Notes: a model not told the origin generated them from the sequence alone. DNA of 64,000 nucleotides from Eucommia ulmoides (GCA_016647705.1 CM028328.1:48168647-48232646), one strand, 5' to 3'; numbered from the stretch's first letter, positions 24,097 through 35,752 are shown. Numbers and translations are program-made.

Positions 24097-25478
24097 ATGG
24101 AGTGTCTTGATTCCGAAATTATGTGTACTACTGTTGATTCTACTTCTTCTGATAGTCGTTGTTCTTCTCGTGAGACTGATATAATATGCAATGATGAGAA
24201 TACAGATAAGGCTATTGAGATGCTTATTGCTCTTACATATGTTTTTGGAAAAGAGAATTTTAAACTAGAGCAAAAAATTGCAACTCTTGAAAATAAGAAG
24301 TTTAGCATTGTCAAATCTCTCAAGAAAAAGAATTTAGACAAATATTTTGAAACTATTGAGTTTAAAAATACTTTATCTGAAATTAGTAAGTTGTGTGAGA
24401 AAATTGAGTCTCTTGAAGATGAGACTGAGGTTTTGAAAAATGATTTTTATGGTCTTCAACAGAATGAATTTAAAAGGAAAAATTTTGAAACCTTAAATGA
24501 GGTCTTGAGCATTGAATTGGATAATACAAGGTATGAGCTTGATAGAGCTCGTGTGAACATCCATTCTGTTGAAAATGAGTGCCAAATTCTTAAGAATGAT
24601 CTTTTATTTATGCATAAAAAGAATTTTAGTCTACTGGTAAATATTAGCACCAATGAGCGGTTACTTGAGAAGACTCAAAAGGAGCTTAAATAAGCAATAG
24701 ATAAATTCAAGGATGTTGAGAGTACTAAACCTGTTGAAAAACCAATACTTACTAAAGCTGCTTCTCAAAATCGCAAACAATTTTATGCTCCCATACGAAA
24801 CACTGACTATCCGAAGAGGCGTGCTAACAGTATTAAGTATTTTTATTGTGGTAAATTTGGTAATTATGAAAAATCTTGTTATTTATTACATGGTTACCCT
24901 GTTAGATCCATAAACAACTGGATACCAAAAGGAGAAAATTTTGGTGTAGGTACCAATCTGAGATTTAGTCAAAGGTATAATGAATATTATATGCCAACAA
25001 GGAGATTTGAACAAACACAAAGGTACAATGAATATTCCATGCTGACGAGGGAACCAAGGTTCAATGTTCCTAATAAGAAGAATGACATGTGCCAAATAGA
25101 AGAGTACAGAAGCAATAAGCTCAATATGTGAGAGCTGACAAAGCTTATCCACAACTAACAATAAGATACCAATACAAGAAAAAGTTTATTTACAAAGTTG
25201 TGCCAAAGCAGAATAAGGAAAAACATCCTGAAGCACCAAACAAGGCAAAGAAATTCTTGACGAATCAATTCCGAAAATTGCCATTTGGTAAGAAGGAAGA
25301 AATTAAGGAGACAAATCAAGTATTGGTGGAATCAAAGAATACCAAGTCAGAAATTAGTAATGCACCAAAGGTACACATACTAATTGCTCCCAAGGATGAT
25401 CTTGGTATGTCAAATGTTTTAAAGTTTAAGTTTATTAATTTCGTTAGGAAGACTGAGCCTATTTATTTTGAAACTTAG
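24097..25478 (+). pseudogene. Gag-like protein of element D (coiled coil plus zinc knuckle)
   Basis: Codons 1-198 from 24097 form a long, charged, heptad-rich coiled coil (for example LEQKIATLENKKFSIVKSLK). After an in-frame TAA (24691-24693) the same frame continues through YFYCGKFGNYEKSC (24838-24879). This is a CCHC-type knuckle whose first Cys has become Phe and whose His has become Asn. A TGA near 25128 and a change of frame lead to a basic tail (25128-25478, rich in Lys). The N-terminal gag domain usual in copia Gag is not visible, so this corresponds to the C-terminal half of a SIRE-like Gag. Dead copy. Confidence 0.7.
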
Positions 25479-25599
25479 ACGTATGTGATATGTAGGTGTG
25501 GGTGTGTGAGTAATTAATTATTATTTTTAAAAATATGTGGATCAAAATAAGAGGTAAAAATTTAGCTAAGTTGATCAAATTAAGGCTTAAATTCATTAA

Positions 25600-26038
25600 A
25601 AGTCAAATAGTTTAGAATGGTTAGTCGACCGATAGTGGATCATCAATCGACCAACAGTAACAGGCTGGAAAAGAGAAAGAGGCGTTGCATTCACCTGTCG
25701 ACCGACTATAAGTGAGCAGTCGACCGGTCATTACAGGATTTAAATACCCTGTGCTCGTTCATTTCATTTCATCCGAATCTAAAACCCTTTTTTCTCTAAA
25801 ATCTCTCATCTACCAAGTCCGTTCAATCATAAACTTTACAAAATCAGTTCTATTTGTCTTGGATTTAAAGATCTTTAGGACGGATCTCAAGGTCTAGGGC
25901 TTGGATTTGCGATTTGGTGACTCCTTACTTTGCAAAAAGATTGGTTCTATCTTTATTTTCTAGGGTTTCAACTGTTACTTTGTTTAGGCTAAGCCTAATG
26001 TGTTTTTGTGGTGGATTTGTTTCAAGTTTGTGAGAAAA
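25600..26038 (+). promoter_or_regulatory. Internal promoter-like module upstream of ORF2 of D
   Basis: Between gag and ORF2 lie GTCGACCGAT (25624-25633), AATCGACCAA, and GTCGACCGAC and GTCGACCGGT (25697-25726). A TATA-like TTAAATA follows at 25739-25745. After it comes a leader with C/T-rich runs typical of plant transcripts, reaching ATG at 26039. The same palindromic GTCGAC boxes form an array in D's own right LTR (40325-40625). The layout matches that upstream of A's accessory ORF. Promoter activity is inferred. Confidence 0.5.
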
Positions 26039-26205
26039 ATGCCTAAAATTAAGAAGCGTGCTCAAAGAGTCACATATGACAATGAATATTTTCAAAAGGA
26101 GAAGGACAAGATAAAGTATAATGAAAAGTTTGTTAATCGCAAGGTTCTAGGTTGTAAACCTATAAATTTTGTTAGTTTGAAAGAGAAGAATATTGATATT
26201 GAAGG
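26039..26205 (+). pseudogene. Accessory ORF2 of element D, 5' part
   Basis: Starts with a basic N-terminus (MPKIKKRAQRVTYDNEYF) and continues NRKVLGCKPINF to IDIEG, where element F is inserted. The reading frame resumes in phase at 38143, after the GAAGG duplication. The combination of a KVL..K.I.F..L segment, then GW..F, resembles the putative plant transposon protein family (PF20167-like), the same kind as A's accessory ORF. Confidence 0.6.
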
Positions 26206-26886
26206 TGTTGATGCCAAAAAGTGGTTCTGGCCAACAGTATGGTATGGGGAGAATACCTGAGGCGGAGGGCGACCAGTAAGGCAACAGCAAGCTGAGTTCA
26301 GGGGTGGTGACGGGCTCCGAGCAGGGCTCCAATCCTCTGCACACAGTACCTACACAAAAACCCATTGGGGTGGTTCCCAGTAAGTCCCTCCGGCGTGAGG
26401 ATAAGTATTCCGAAGTGGAGGCTGAAAATATAGATTGAATTCAGTAGTGGTCACGTACCATTGGGCAGTGGATGCCCTAGTGTATTTATAGGCGCCAGCA
26501 CTTGATTAGTGCCGCAAATTTAGGGGAGAGGAGCTCAGGTTAATTAGCCTAATCTGCTGGACAACCAATGAGCAGACAAGTCAACCCTTTAATCCTCTGG
26601 GCTGGCTTTTGAGCCCATAACTGGAGGCCCATGGGCCATGGCCTCACACCGGCCTGGAGAACTCCTGAGTGCTGTGGTGGCGAGCAAAGGGTGCCACAGA
26701 TCATCAGTTCGGGAGGTTGAACCTCAGCTCGTCGGTCCTGATCTCTTCACTGCAACGACCCTCAGTTCGGCTGGGGGACACCTCAGCTCGGTACTGAGGG
26801 TTTTTTTAGCCCTCGCTCCAGCCGTTTTTCTATAATTAGGTGAACTTTTGACCCCGTGATGTCCCTTACCAGATTTACCTATATCA
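26206..26886 (-). repeat. 3' LTR of element F
   Basis: Plus-strand ends TGTTGATGCCAAAAAGTGG and GATTTACCTATATCA. Next to its inner end is the polypurine tract, in element sense ACTTAGGGGGCAAC (26887-26900). Confidence 0.95.
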
Positions 26887-27149
26887 GTTGCCCCCTAAGT
26901 CCCGAGGACAGGAGTGAAACGTGACGGCCTCGGGATTTTGAAGGAGTAAGTAAGTAGCAGGAGGTGAGGACATCGGGGTCAAAATACGATAGTGACATTT
27001 CACAGATCCCTGAGGGGAGAAACGACTGGAAAATGAAAGGGAAAGAGTAGAGGCTGGGGAACGTTGCCTGTGCTAAAAGTGGCCGAGCTGAGAGCCCGTA
27101 GAGTCTGGAGCTGGGCAATTCATCATCATTTCTTTTTATTTTTTTTTTT

Positions 27150-28335
27150 AAATTTGGCCAAGCTGAGAGTCCGTCAGGTCGAGAGGTCGGCCAGTGTCAC
27201 TGCCTCTTAATTGTTTCAGTGCGGGAAGGTTGAGAGCCTTCTCTCTTGTGATTTTGTCCGAGCTGAGAGCCCGTAGGGTCATGAGCTCGGCTATTTCCAT
27301 GCCTTAGAAAATTTTCAGGGTGGAAAGTTTGAGAGCCTTCCCCCTTTTGAATTTGTCCGAGCTGAGAGCCCGTAGGGTCGTGAGCTCGGCCATTTCCATG
27401 CCTTAGAAAATTTTTAGGGTGTGAAGTTTGAGAGCCTTCCCCTTTGTGATTTTGGCCGAGCTGAGAGCCCATAGGGTCGTGAGCTCGGCCATTTCCATGC
27501 CTTAGAAAATTTTCAGGGTGGGAAGTTTGAGAGCCTTCCCCCTTTTGAATTTGTCCGAGCTGAGAGCCCGTAGGGTCGTGAGCTCGGCCATTTCCATGCC
27601 TTAGAAATTTTTGAGGGTGGGAAGTTTGAGAGCCTTCCTCTTTGTAATTTTGGCCGAGCTGAGAGCCCTTAGGGTCGTGAGCTCGGCCATTTCTATGCCG
27701 TAGAAAATTTTGAGGGTGGGAAGTTTGAGAGCCTTCCCCCCTTTGAATTTGTCCGAGCTGAGAGCCCATAGGGTTGTGAGCTCGGCCATTTCCATGCCTT
27801 AGAAAATTTTCAGGGTGGGAAGTTTGATAGCCTTCCCCTTTGTGATTTTGGCCGAGCTGAGAGCCCGTAGGGGCGTGAGCTCGGCCATTTCTATGCCGTA
27901 GAAAATTTTGAAGGTGGGAAATTTGAGAGCCTTCCCCCTTTTGAATTTGTCCGAGCTGAGAGCTCGTAGGGTCGTGAGCTTGGCCATTGGCATGCCTTAG
28001 AAAATTTTCAGGGTGGGAAGTTTGAGAGCCTTCCCCCTTTTGAATTTGTTCGAGCTGAGAGCCCGTAGGGTCGTGAGCTCGACCATTGGCATGCCTTAGA
28101 AAATTTTCAGGGTGGGAAGTTTGAGAGCCTTCCCCTTTGTGATTTTGGCCGAGCTGAGAGCCCGTAGGGTCGTGAGCTCGGCCATTTCTATGCCGTAGAA
28201 AATTTTGAGGGTGGTAAATTTGTGAGCCTTCCCCCCTTTGAATTTGTCCGAGCTAAGAGCCCGTAGGGTCGTGAGCTCGGCCATTTCCATGCCTTAGAAT
28301 TTTTGGAGGGGGGAAGTTTAAGAGCCTTCCCCCTG
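27150..28335. repeat. 99-bp tandem array with alternating unit types
   Basis: Eleven to twelve units of about 99 bp. Each contains GAGCTGAGAGCCCGTAGGG, TCGTGAGCTCGGCCATTTCC, ATGCCTTAGAAAATTTTCAG and GTGGGAAGTTTGAGAGCCTT. Two versions alternate at the unit boundary, one with CTTTGTGATTTTGGCC and one with CTTTTGAATTTGTCC, giving a 198-bp higher-order repeat with one doublet near 27945-28047. The length is divisible by three, so minus-strand frames stay open as 33-residue repeats, but this is probably incidental. Tandem arrays at this place are known from Retand and Grande. Confidence 0.92.
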
Positions 28336-28489
28336 TGCCTACGTGACAAAATGCGTCACACGTGGCCCGTCTCCTCAATCGTGTGATAGGTCACTCCACA
28401 ATCGTTGGATGGGTGCCACGTGGCAGGGTGTGAAAACCAAGGTATCCCCAGCCGTTGGCATTTGCGGCCTTTCGTCTGGGCACATTTTG

Positions 28490-28500
28490 CTTTATAAATG
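28490..28500 (+). promoter_or_regulatory. TATA box of the antisense gene in F
   Basis: TTTATAAATG, with TATAAA at 28493-28498, about 110 bp upstream of the likely original start codon of the antisense gene and just outside the tandem array. It is followed by a C/T-rich leader (CCCCTTCTTCCTCCTCGG near 28541). Promoter function is inferred. Confidence 0.55.
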
Positions 28501-28604
28501 GTGGCCCCTACCTGTCATTTGTTACTTGCGTAAAGTCCAGAGCCCCTTCTTCCTCCTCGGTACTGGTACTTCTCTTTCATTGTCGTCTTTGTGTCCTGAA
28601 CAAA

Positions 28605-31128
28605 ATATCCAAATCTTCTTCTTATTCTTCGTTTTCGACCTCCAGCTCTGCTGGAGGGTCGGAGTCCGGTTCCTCGGAGCAGTCATCCGCCAACTCCCCT
28701 CAATTCAGGGTGGAGAGGCGTCCCGCTCCGGGAGACGCCTCCTCGAGTGCTATGGCCAGGATCCATGAAACAAGCGGTGCTATCCAGTCATGCCTAGAAG
28801 ACCGTGCATTCTTGGTGAGTCATGCCAACGAGAGTGGTGGGGCCTCCACATCACTTGACGCTGGGGTCGGGGTCCCTCCCGAACCCGTCACTGTGGTGGA
28901 GATCCACACTGGCGTCTCCATTCCCCAATTGCTTCGTGAAAATGAGGTGCACAATGCTGGGCCAGAGAAATTATTCATAAAGGTCCCGCCCTCGAGTCCG
29001 GTTTGGAAAATCAAAACAACCATGACCGAGGAAGCAGTGCTCTCCTGTCGGAGTGAGTTCTTTATCCCGGAGGAGGTCACGACACTTGTTCCAGGGCCTG
29101 ACGATCGAGTTTGTATGCCACCAGCTGGGTTTATGACAGTATATAGGAAACAGCTGGAGGCGGGTCTCCGATTTCCCCTCCACTGGTGGGTCAGGGCCAT
29201 CTGTGAGGAGTACCATTTGTGTCCGTCACAAATTGCTCCAAACGGCATCAGGGCCCTGGTGGCTTGTTACATTATCTTCCAAGCCGAGGGACTCGAGCCG
29301 AGCATTGATCTCTTCAGGGCTCTGTTCTTCCTTAAGCCACTCCCCCGGGGCGCTGGGTGGTGTTACATTTCGTCCAGGTCGACTTTCCTGAAGGACCTGG
29401 ACTCTTCCATTCATCGATGGAAGCCCTAGTTCTTCTATATCGGAGGGAGTGGTTGGCAATCCGGCCTGGAAGAAGAAGAAAGGTACCCCCTCCAGATAGA
29501 ATGGGGAAAAGTTGGTAAGGCTGCGACCCCGTAAGGGGAGCTTTTGGTTTGGTGTTGCAAATACAGTCTATGTATTGATGCATTTGTTTTATTGACTTCC
29601 TGCAGCTAAGGAGACACCCAAGAAGAAAAGACCAGAGCCGAGCAGATTGACTTGCGAGCAGAGAGACAAGGTCTTAAAGACTGCCTTCAAAGACGTAAAT
29701 ACCCTGATTGCGTCTCAGCTATTTGCAGCCTTTTGGTTTTCTCCACCGGACGTCTCAACCTCACCAGACTTCTTTCTCGACTCAGACAACGGTAAGGACT
29801 TCCCTGCTATGTCGATTGCTCATGCTTGGTAATTTTTACACGTGTTACGCTCAATTCACGCAGATATCCTTGTATAGGACCGGATGCTGCCGGCCTGGAC
29901 GGAAGAATATCTAAAAATCTTATTAAATATTGTAGCTATGGATAAGGCAATGGCAGTTCGTATGCTGCTGGAGAAGAAGGCAAAAGAAGCTGCCGGGGTA
30001 GAGAAAATCGAGAAGGAATCAGCTCAACCCCTCGGGACGCCAGCCCGTAGTCATTCCCCTGCTCTTCTGGGCGTGGTAATCCGGGACATGCCCCAATCAA
30101 AATCGGGGTCTCGGAAATCCGTGCAAAATCTGAGCGGCGACTCTTCTCCCCTCCGTTCTGACAAGGGGAAGAGGAAAGCCCATGAGAGAAAACATAAGAA
30201 TCACAAGTCCTTGAAGAGGGCGAAGTTTGTGCCTGGGGCGTCGTCCGAGTTGACGGTTGACGGATCCTTCTTTGGGGTGGCCAACATCGGGTTACCGACT
30301 GACTGTGCTTTGCTGAAGAGCTCGGAGGTGATGCCGGGCTATCTCCGCCGCATGACGCCTCCTAATGACAAAAAACTGATGGAGGAGGAGAGCACTGGCA
30401 ACCTGATGCGCCAGGCCATCTGCGATCAACTGGCGGTAACACGTTCTCACACTTGTACTTTTTTGCTCTGCATTGCGTGGCGAAATGTTTCTAAGTATGA
30501 TAACATTGTTTTTTTTTAGGGCATGTTTCGAATGTCCGTGGTTTTTGATCGGATATCGGAGAGTGCCATAGAGGAGGCCATGCTGAGGTCAGAAAAGAAT
30601 GCTGCTGAGGCCAAGGTTAACCGTCTGACGGATTACCTCCAGCTTGCCGCCTAGGCTCATTAGGGCCTACAAGCCAGGCATGTCCTCGTAACCCAAGAGC
30701 GGGACGACGCTGAGAGGCAGAAGGTGCAGCTGGAGAAAAGAGTGGAGGAGCTGGAGAGGAGACTAAAAAAGGAAGAGCAGCAGAGGGGAAGGGCCATCCG
30801 TCGGGCGGAGTAGAAAGCTGTTGAGGGCTATAAAGCCAGCGAGGAATTCGAAAATCTGAAGTATGAGCTTGCTGCCGAATTCATGGATGACGGGCACAAG
30901 GCCACGATCCTCTACCTCCAGCGCCACTACCCGGAGTTTAACAGCTCGGGTGTTGGGATGGAATTTCCCCAACAGGGCGGGTTGGCAGTGGAGCAGCCAG
31001 TTGCAGAGGAGGCTGAGGGTCCAGCACGCGAAGGTGTTGCTGAAGATGCTGGCAATGAGGAGGCTGAGGCTGAGAAAGACACTAATGTAGACATCGTGGG
31101 CGTCGAAGGTGCTTCTGGGGAAGAATAG
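28605..31128 (+). pseudogene. Antisense spliced gene of element F (Transposase_28-like)
   Basis: The gene runs opposite to gag-pol. The proposed exons are 28605-29514, 29606-29791, 29864-30435 and 30520-31128, with introns of 91, 72 and 84 bp. Each intron has GT-AG ends and keeps the frame. Exon 1 has a Ser-rich N-terminus, then a domain with CMPPAGFMTVYRKQLEAGLR, PLHWWVRAICEEYHL and APNGIRALVACYIIFQAE, as in proteins annotated putative gypsy-type transposon (PF04195). Exon 3 is basic, with a KRKAHERKHKNHKSLKRAK cluster like a nuclear signal. Exon 4 is a coiled coil with an acidic tail. The start codon position reads ATA (28605). The next in-frame ATG is at 28752. In-frame TAG stops occur near 29428, 29875, 30652, 30661 and 30813. 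Function is unknown. Confidence 0.72.
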
Positions 31129-31570
31129 ATCTTCACCTCGGCCTTTTTTGAAGACTTAGAAAAAAAAATTGTGGTTTTTTGGATTTTTTCTAAACTCCTT
31201 TTGTATGCACATCTCTCTCTTTTTTTGTTTTTGAAATGTGGGCTAGAACCCCACCGATGTAAAGTCCTTGCTGATTTTTGGAGAAATGGAATACAACACA
31301 ACTAATTTTTTGAGAGATGGAATACAACCCCCTCCTTTCTGAACGCGTGTCAAGTTCTAACGGACCTTAATTCTCAACGCCTCTAACTTTAAGGATGTTA
31401 TGGCACCTCATGAGTGATTACTTGTTGGGGTTATAACCACCCTGCCCCCCCAGCCTGCAATAGGAGCACCCTAGTGTGCTAGAGGGTCCGTTTAAGTAAC
31501 AAAGTCGTCATATTAACAACAAAATATTTGATACTTAGTGGTATATAGATGATAGATTACAAAATGACCC
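31129..31570. other. Spacer between convergent antisense gene and pol of F
   Basis: Non-coding. It holds T-rich stretches after the antisense stop codon and a short partial repeat (AATGGAATACAACAC at about 31286, GATGGAATACAACCC at about 31316). It would serve as the 3' end of both converging transcripts. No clear terminator can be assigned. Confidence 0.5.
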
Positions 31571-32640
31571 CTGTCCGATAGTGGTATTGTTTGAGATGGT
31601 CAGCGTTCCACGGGTGTTGCAGCGGAACGCCTTCCTCGGTCTCGAGTTCATACGTACCCGGCCTTGCAATTCTTATCACGCGATAAGGTCCCTCCTAGCT
31701 GGGGGCTAACTTTCCTGCGTTTGGCTCCTTCATCGCGAGGGTCACCTTTCTGAGGACTAAGTCTCCAACGTCAAAATGCCGTGGTCGTACCCTTCTGTCA
31801 TAGTATCGGGCTGCCCGTTGCTGGTATGCCGCCTGGCGTACCCGAGCGTTCTCCCGCCGTTCTTCTAAAAGGTCCAAGTTAAGGGCCAGCATTGCGTCGT
31901 TCGTCTGCTGGTCCTGCCCACTAAATGATGTTCAGAGGGTTGGTAACCCAATTTCCGTAGGAATTACGAATTCGGATCCGAAAGTCATTGCGAACGGTGT
32001 CTCACCAGTCGGGGTCCGGGAGGTGGTGTGGTATGCCCAAAGGACAGGGTAAAGTTCCTCCACCCACTTCCCTTTGGCTTTGTCGAGCCTGGTCTTTAAA
32101 CCATGTAGAACCGTCCGATTCGTGACTTCTACCTGTCCATTAGCTTGTGAATGGCCAGGAGACGCAAAGTGCATTCAGATTCCCAAGCTGGAGCAGAAAG
32201 ACGTAAACAAGTCGTTGTCGAATTGAGTGCCGTTGTCGGACACGATCACCCTCGGGATCCCGAATCGGCACGCCATGGACTTCCAGACAAAGTCCCTGAT
32301 TCTTTCCTTGGTAATGCGGGCCAATGGTTCGGCTTCCACCCACTTGGTGAAGTAGTCGATGGTGACCACGAGGAACTTTCTTTGACCAGTGGCCTGCGGA
32401 AAAGGGCCTAACAAATCGATTCCCCACTGGGCAAAGGGCCACGGACTCGCCATGGGCACCATGGCGGTTGGCGGTAGATGAGGGTGGGGACCGAAGCATT
32501 GGCACTTATCGCATTTTTTAACGAACTCACTTGCATCTTCTAACATTTTGGGCCAGAAATACCCTTGGCGGAGGAGTTTGCCCGCCAAGGGCTCTGCCCC
32601 CCAAGTGGTTGCCACAGATTCCCTCATGGGTCTCTTTCAT
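31571..32640 (-). pseudogene. Integrase of element F
   Basis: Minus-strand frame with all three catalytic residues still encoded: WGIDLLGPF (first Asp) near 32420, VIVSDNGTQF (second Asp) near 32245, and HSQANGQVEVTNRT (Glu) near 32145. The zinc-finger end CDKCQCFG is near 32510. The C-terminal module has RRVRPRHFDVGDLVLRKV near 31790, followed by EGPYRVIRI. Stops are TGA at 32175-32177 and near 31931, and TAG near 31694, all explicable by C-to-T or G-to-A transitions. A frameshift near 32585 separates it from the RNase H frame. Confidence 0.9.
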
Positions 32641-33309
32641 TACATAGTCGGCCTCTTCCGGCCGCAGGCACCGTGAGTATGGCCCAGAGAAGAAGCGCCG
32701 ATACAGGACTCCGTCCAGAATGCAATATCTGGTTGATCTGTATTGTATCCTTCTTGCTTCGTTGCGTTCGTCGGGGAGCGTTCCGTCTTCCAGATACTTA
32801 CGGATGGGGTCCATCCAAGTGGGACGGTTATTGAGCTCACAGATCGGAGCTATATGATCAGACATTGTTGTGCTCGGAATATCGAGATATTCAACTGGCA
32901 CACTTCGCTTCAAGGTTGACGCTACTGCCGAAACAAGATTTGCCAAGGCATCAGCATGCCAGTTCTCCTCGCGCGGTATTTTGGATACATTGATTTCTTC
33001 GAACTCCTCCATCAGTGTTTTGACTCTCTCAAGATACGCAGTCATACTAGTGTCTTTTTCCAAGTACTCCCCATTGACCTGGCTGACGACCAGTTGCGAG
33101 TCACAAAAGATGGACAGCGTCGTCACATTAAATTCCCTGGCCATACGAAGCCCAGCAAGCAGAGCCTCGTACTCGGCCTCGTTATTAGTTACTCTAAATC
33201 CCAGTCTCAGGGCATATTCAACTTCTTCGTTGCTTGGGGCAACGAGCACCATTCCTGCTCCACAACCGCTGGTGTTGGACGATCCATCGGTGAACAGCTT
33301 CCATGTCAT
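32600..33309 (-). pseudogene. Second (archaeal-type) RNase H of element F
   Basis: A second RNase H domain downstream of the usual one, diagnostic for the Tat lineage. It shows LFTDGSSNTSGCGAGMVL near 33300 (first Asp), NNEAEYEALLAGLRMA near 33180 (Glu), FCDSQLVVSQVNGEY near 33110 (second Asp), and ENWHADALANL near 32960 (His and Asp). All the expected acidic residues are present. The frame then continues through a linker with CILDGVLYRR into a 1-nt frameshift before the integrase. Confidence 0.9.
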
Positions 33310-34960
33310 CAGACCGTTATCCGGGACGGATTTACTTTGCAGCTCCCCTTCTCTTGCCCTTCTTGCTTCTGGTTGAGCGGTGGGCAGCTCGAGATCTTCG
33401 GGAAATGTGAGCTCAGCGATGAAATCTGCTAGGACTTGACCCTTAATGGCCGTCCTAGGGCGGTACTCAATATGAAACTAACCCAGCTCGAGGCTATACT
33501 TCATCAACCACCCCGAGATGTCTGGCGAATGTAAGATTTGTCTTATTGGCTGATCCGTGAGGACGACAATCTGGTGTGCTTGGAAATATTGTTTCAATTT
33601 TCGAGAAGCCACTAGTAGAGCGTACGCCAGCTTCTCGAACCTAGTGTACCTTGTTTTAGCATCCGAGAGGACCCTGCTAGAGTAAAAGACCGGATGCTGG
33701 ACCCCGGTGTCATCCCTCACAAGAGCGGCACTCACCGCTGTCGTAGACGCGGCGATATACAGGTAAAGAGTCTCCCCCTCCTTGGGTGTGCTGAGTAGGG
33801 GAGTAGAGGATAAATAGTTCCTGAGTGCTTGGAAAGCTGACTCGCACTCGTCTGTCCACCCAAAACTGCCGCTGCCCCTTAGCACTTTGAAGAAAGGTAA
33901 ACACTTTTCTGATGCTCGGGATATAAAGCGGTTGAGTGCGGCGAGTCTCCCCGTCAACATCTGTACCTCATTCTTGTTCCTAGGGGAGGCCATTCAAAGG
34001 ATTGGATGTAGTTGATCGGGGTTGGCATCGATACCGCGCTGGGAGACCATGTACCCCAGGAACTTCCCTATAGAAACTCCAAAGATACATTTGTTTAGGT
34101 TGAGCTTCATGCGGTAGACGTGGAGTTTCTCGAAGCAGTCGTGGAGATATTGTGTGTGCTCAAGGGCTTTTGCGCTTTTGACCAACATGTCATCAATGTA
34201 AACCTCCATAGTCCGTCCAATTTCCTCCTTGAACAGAACGGCATTACTTTGTAGCAGTATGTACCCCTATCAGTAATGAACGATGTTTTGCTCTTATCGG
34301 GGGGGAACAGCAGAATTTGATTGTACCCAGCATAAGCGTCAAGGAAACTTAGGCGCTCATGTCCCGCAGTGGCGTCGATGACGATGTCAATCCTGGGCAG
34401 AGGGAAGAAGTCCTTTGGGCAAGCTTTATTCAGATCTTTGAAATCAACACAAAGGCGCTACTTGTTGCCAAACTTGGGGGCCAAGACCACATTTGCCAAC
34501 CAGTCCGGGAATTTGACCTCTTCAACAACACTAGAACTAATCAACTTATCCATCTCAGCTTCAATTAATTTCTGGCGTTCCGAATGAAATTTCCGTCGCT
34601 TTTGCCGTACGAGAGGATGGTGTGGATCAGCATGGAGGCGGTGCATCGCCACGTTCGGATCAACACCTGGCAGCTCGTCATGGGACCAGGTGAAGATGTC
34701 GTAATTGCGTCGGAGCAGTTGGATGAGTTCGTCCCTCTGTTCGGACAGGAGACGAGAACCGATCCTGACAGTTCGCTCTCCGATGGTTGGGTGTATGGAA
34801 ACCTCTTTCAGTTTCTCATGAGGTCGAGGGCCAGCCTCCTCCTCTCTAGGATCATCGATGGGCACAGGCTCCAGCCCTCGGCCCAGAGCCATGAGTTCGA
34901 AATCTCTGAGCTCTCGCTCCACCTATGATTGCTATTTCTTCCTTTCCAACGCCCTCCGCA
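33310..34960 (-). pseudogene. Reverse transcriptase and first RNase H of element F
   Basis: Minus-strand RT: a leader with HPTIGERTVRIGS near 34790, YDIFTWSHDELPGVDPNVA, KRRKFHSERQKLIEAE near 34590, LANVVLAPKFGNK, then RLCVDFKDLNKACPKDFF, FLDAYAGYNQI, and the active site VYIDDMLVKS at about 34203-34175. RNase H follows with FYSSRVLSDAKTRYTRFEKL near 33680 and VVLTDQPIRQILHSPDISG near 33560. Breaks: TAG for a conserved Trp near 34457, a frameshift near 34240, TGA at 33994-33996, and TAG at 33478-33480. The catalytic Asp-Asp is intact. Confidence 0.9.
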
Positions 34961-35075
34961 CACAAGACCGGGAAGATTCCTAGTCACCCTTCACAACTCC
35001 CACACCTCCTTCAGTGGGGAACTTCATCGCTTGGTGATATAGGGAACAGACAGCTTTAAGGGTAGCCACTGTAGG

Positions 35076-35420
35076 TCAGCCCATGATTGCGTTATAGGGT
35101 GAGGGCCTGTCCACGATCAGAAATCTGGTCCAGACGGTGGAGGTCCGTGGATAGGCCCCGACTGTCACAGGAAGTGAGACCCACCCGGCGGCGTTCACAA
35201 CGTCCCCTCTGAAATCGATTAGGGGGGTTGTCGATGGTTTTATCATGCTGGAATCCACACTCATCTTCTCAAATGCCCATTTGAAGATAATATCAGCGGA
35301 ACTGCCACCGTTGACCAGGATTCGTCCCATCTTGTAGTGATGGATGATCGCCATGATGACAAGGGCGTCATCGTGGGGCACGTGCACGTCCCGAAGGTTT
35401 GCCTCGCTAAATTAAATAAT
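35076..35420 (-). pseudogene. Aspartic protease of element F
   Basis: Minus-strand frame containing HYKMGRILVNGGSSADIIF near 35335-35280. In active copies of this lineage the residue before Gly-Gly-Ser is the catalytic Asp. Here it reads Asn (GAT to AAT type change), which should abolish activity. Downstream are GDVVNAAGWVSLPVTVG and VDRPSPYNAIMG near 35090, where a stop interrupts the link to RT. Normally it matures the Gag-Pol polyprotein. Confidence 0.82.
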
Positions 35421-35752
35421 GTTGTGTTCCTCTACGTCCACCGCGCTGACCACGAAGACGTCTTTGCTCGCCTTCCTTTTGGCTTTGTGCTCGTACCTCT
35501 TCTTGGAGGAGAAAGTCTCTTCCCCAAGGCCTAGTCCCCCGTGGATGACGTTAATTTCGCCGTCAATCCTGTGCTCGTTATCACCCCTCCCTGCATCCGA
35601 CCTAGGAGGGGGTGACTTCTGTTTCTTCTTCTTCTGCGGCCCCTGTGTTCTTTGCGGGGATCGCGCTCCTCTGCTTTGGGAGCTCGGGCGTCCCTTCGAA
35701 CGTAACGTCCCAGGTACCCTCTGCTAATGAGGGCTTCAATTTCTTCCCGAAG

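Noticed and set aside
27197..27769. Open minus-strand frame of 190 codons built of 33-residue repeats
   Set aside because: The 99-bp unit length keeps frames open automatically. The location is the known non-coding tandem array of Tat elements, and the composition gives no domain.
27150..28335. CRISPR-like regular repeat array
   Set aside because: Units are contiguous 99-bp tandem copies without unique spacers, in a plant retrotransposon.
28820..29583. Minus-strand ORFs opposite exon 1 of the antisense gene in F
   Set aside because: The plus strand shows a recognisable domain and splice sites. The minus frames have no motif.
32151..33432. Plus-strand ORFs opposite RNase H and integrase of F
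   Set aside because: They are antisense shadows of a strongly conserved minus-strand polymerase polyprotein in a GC-rich stretch.
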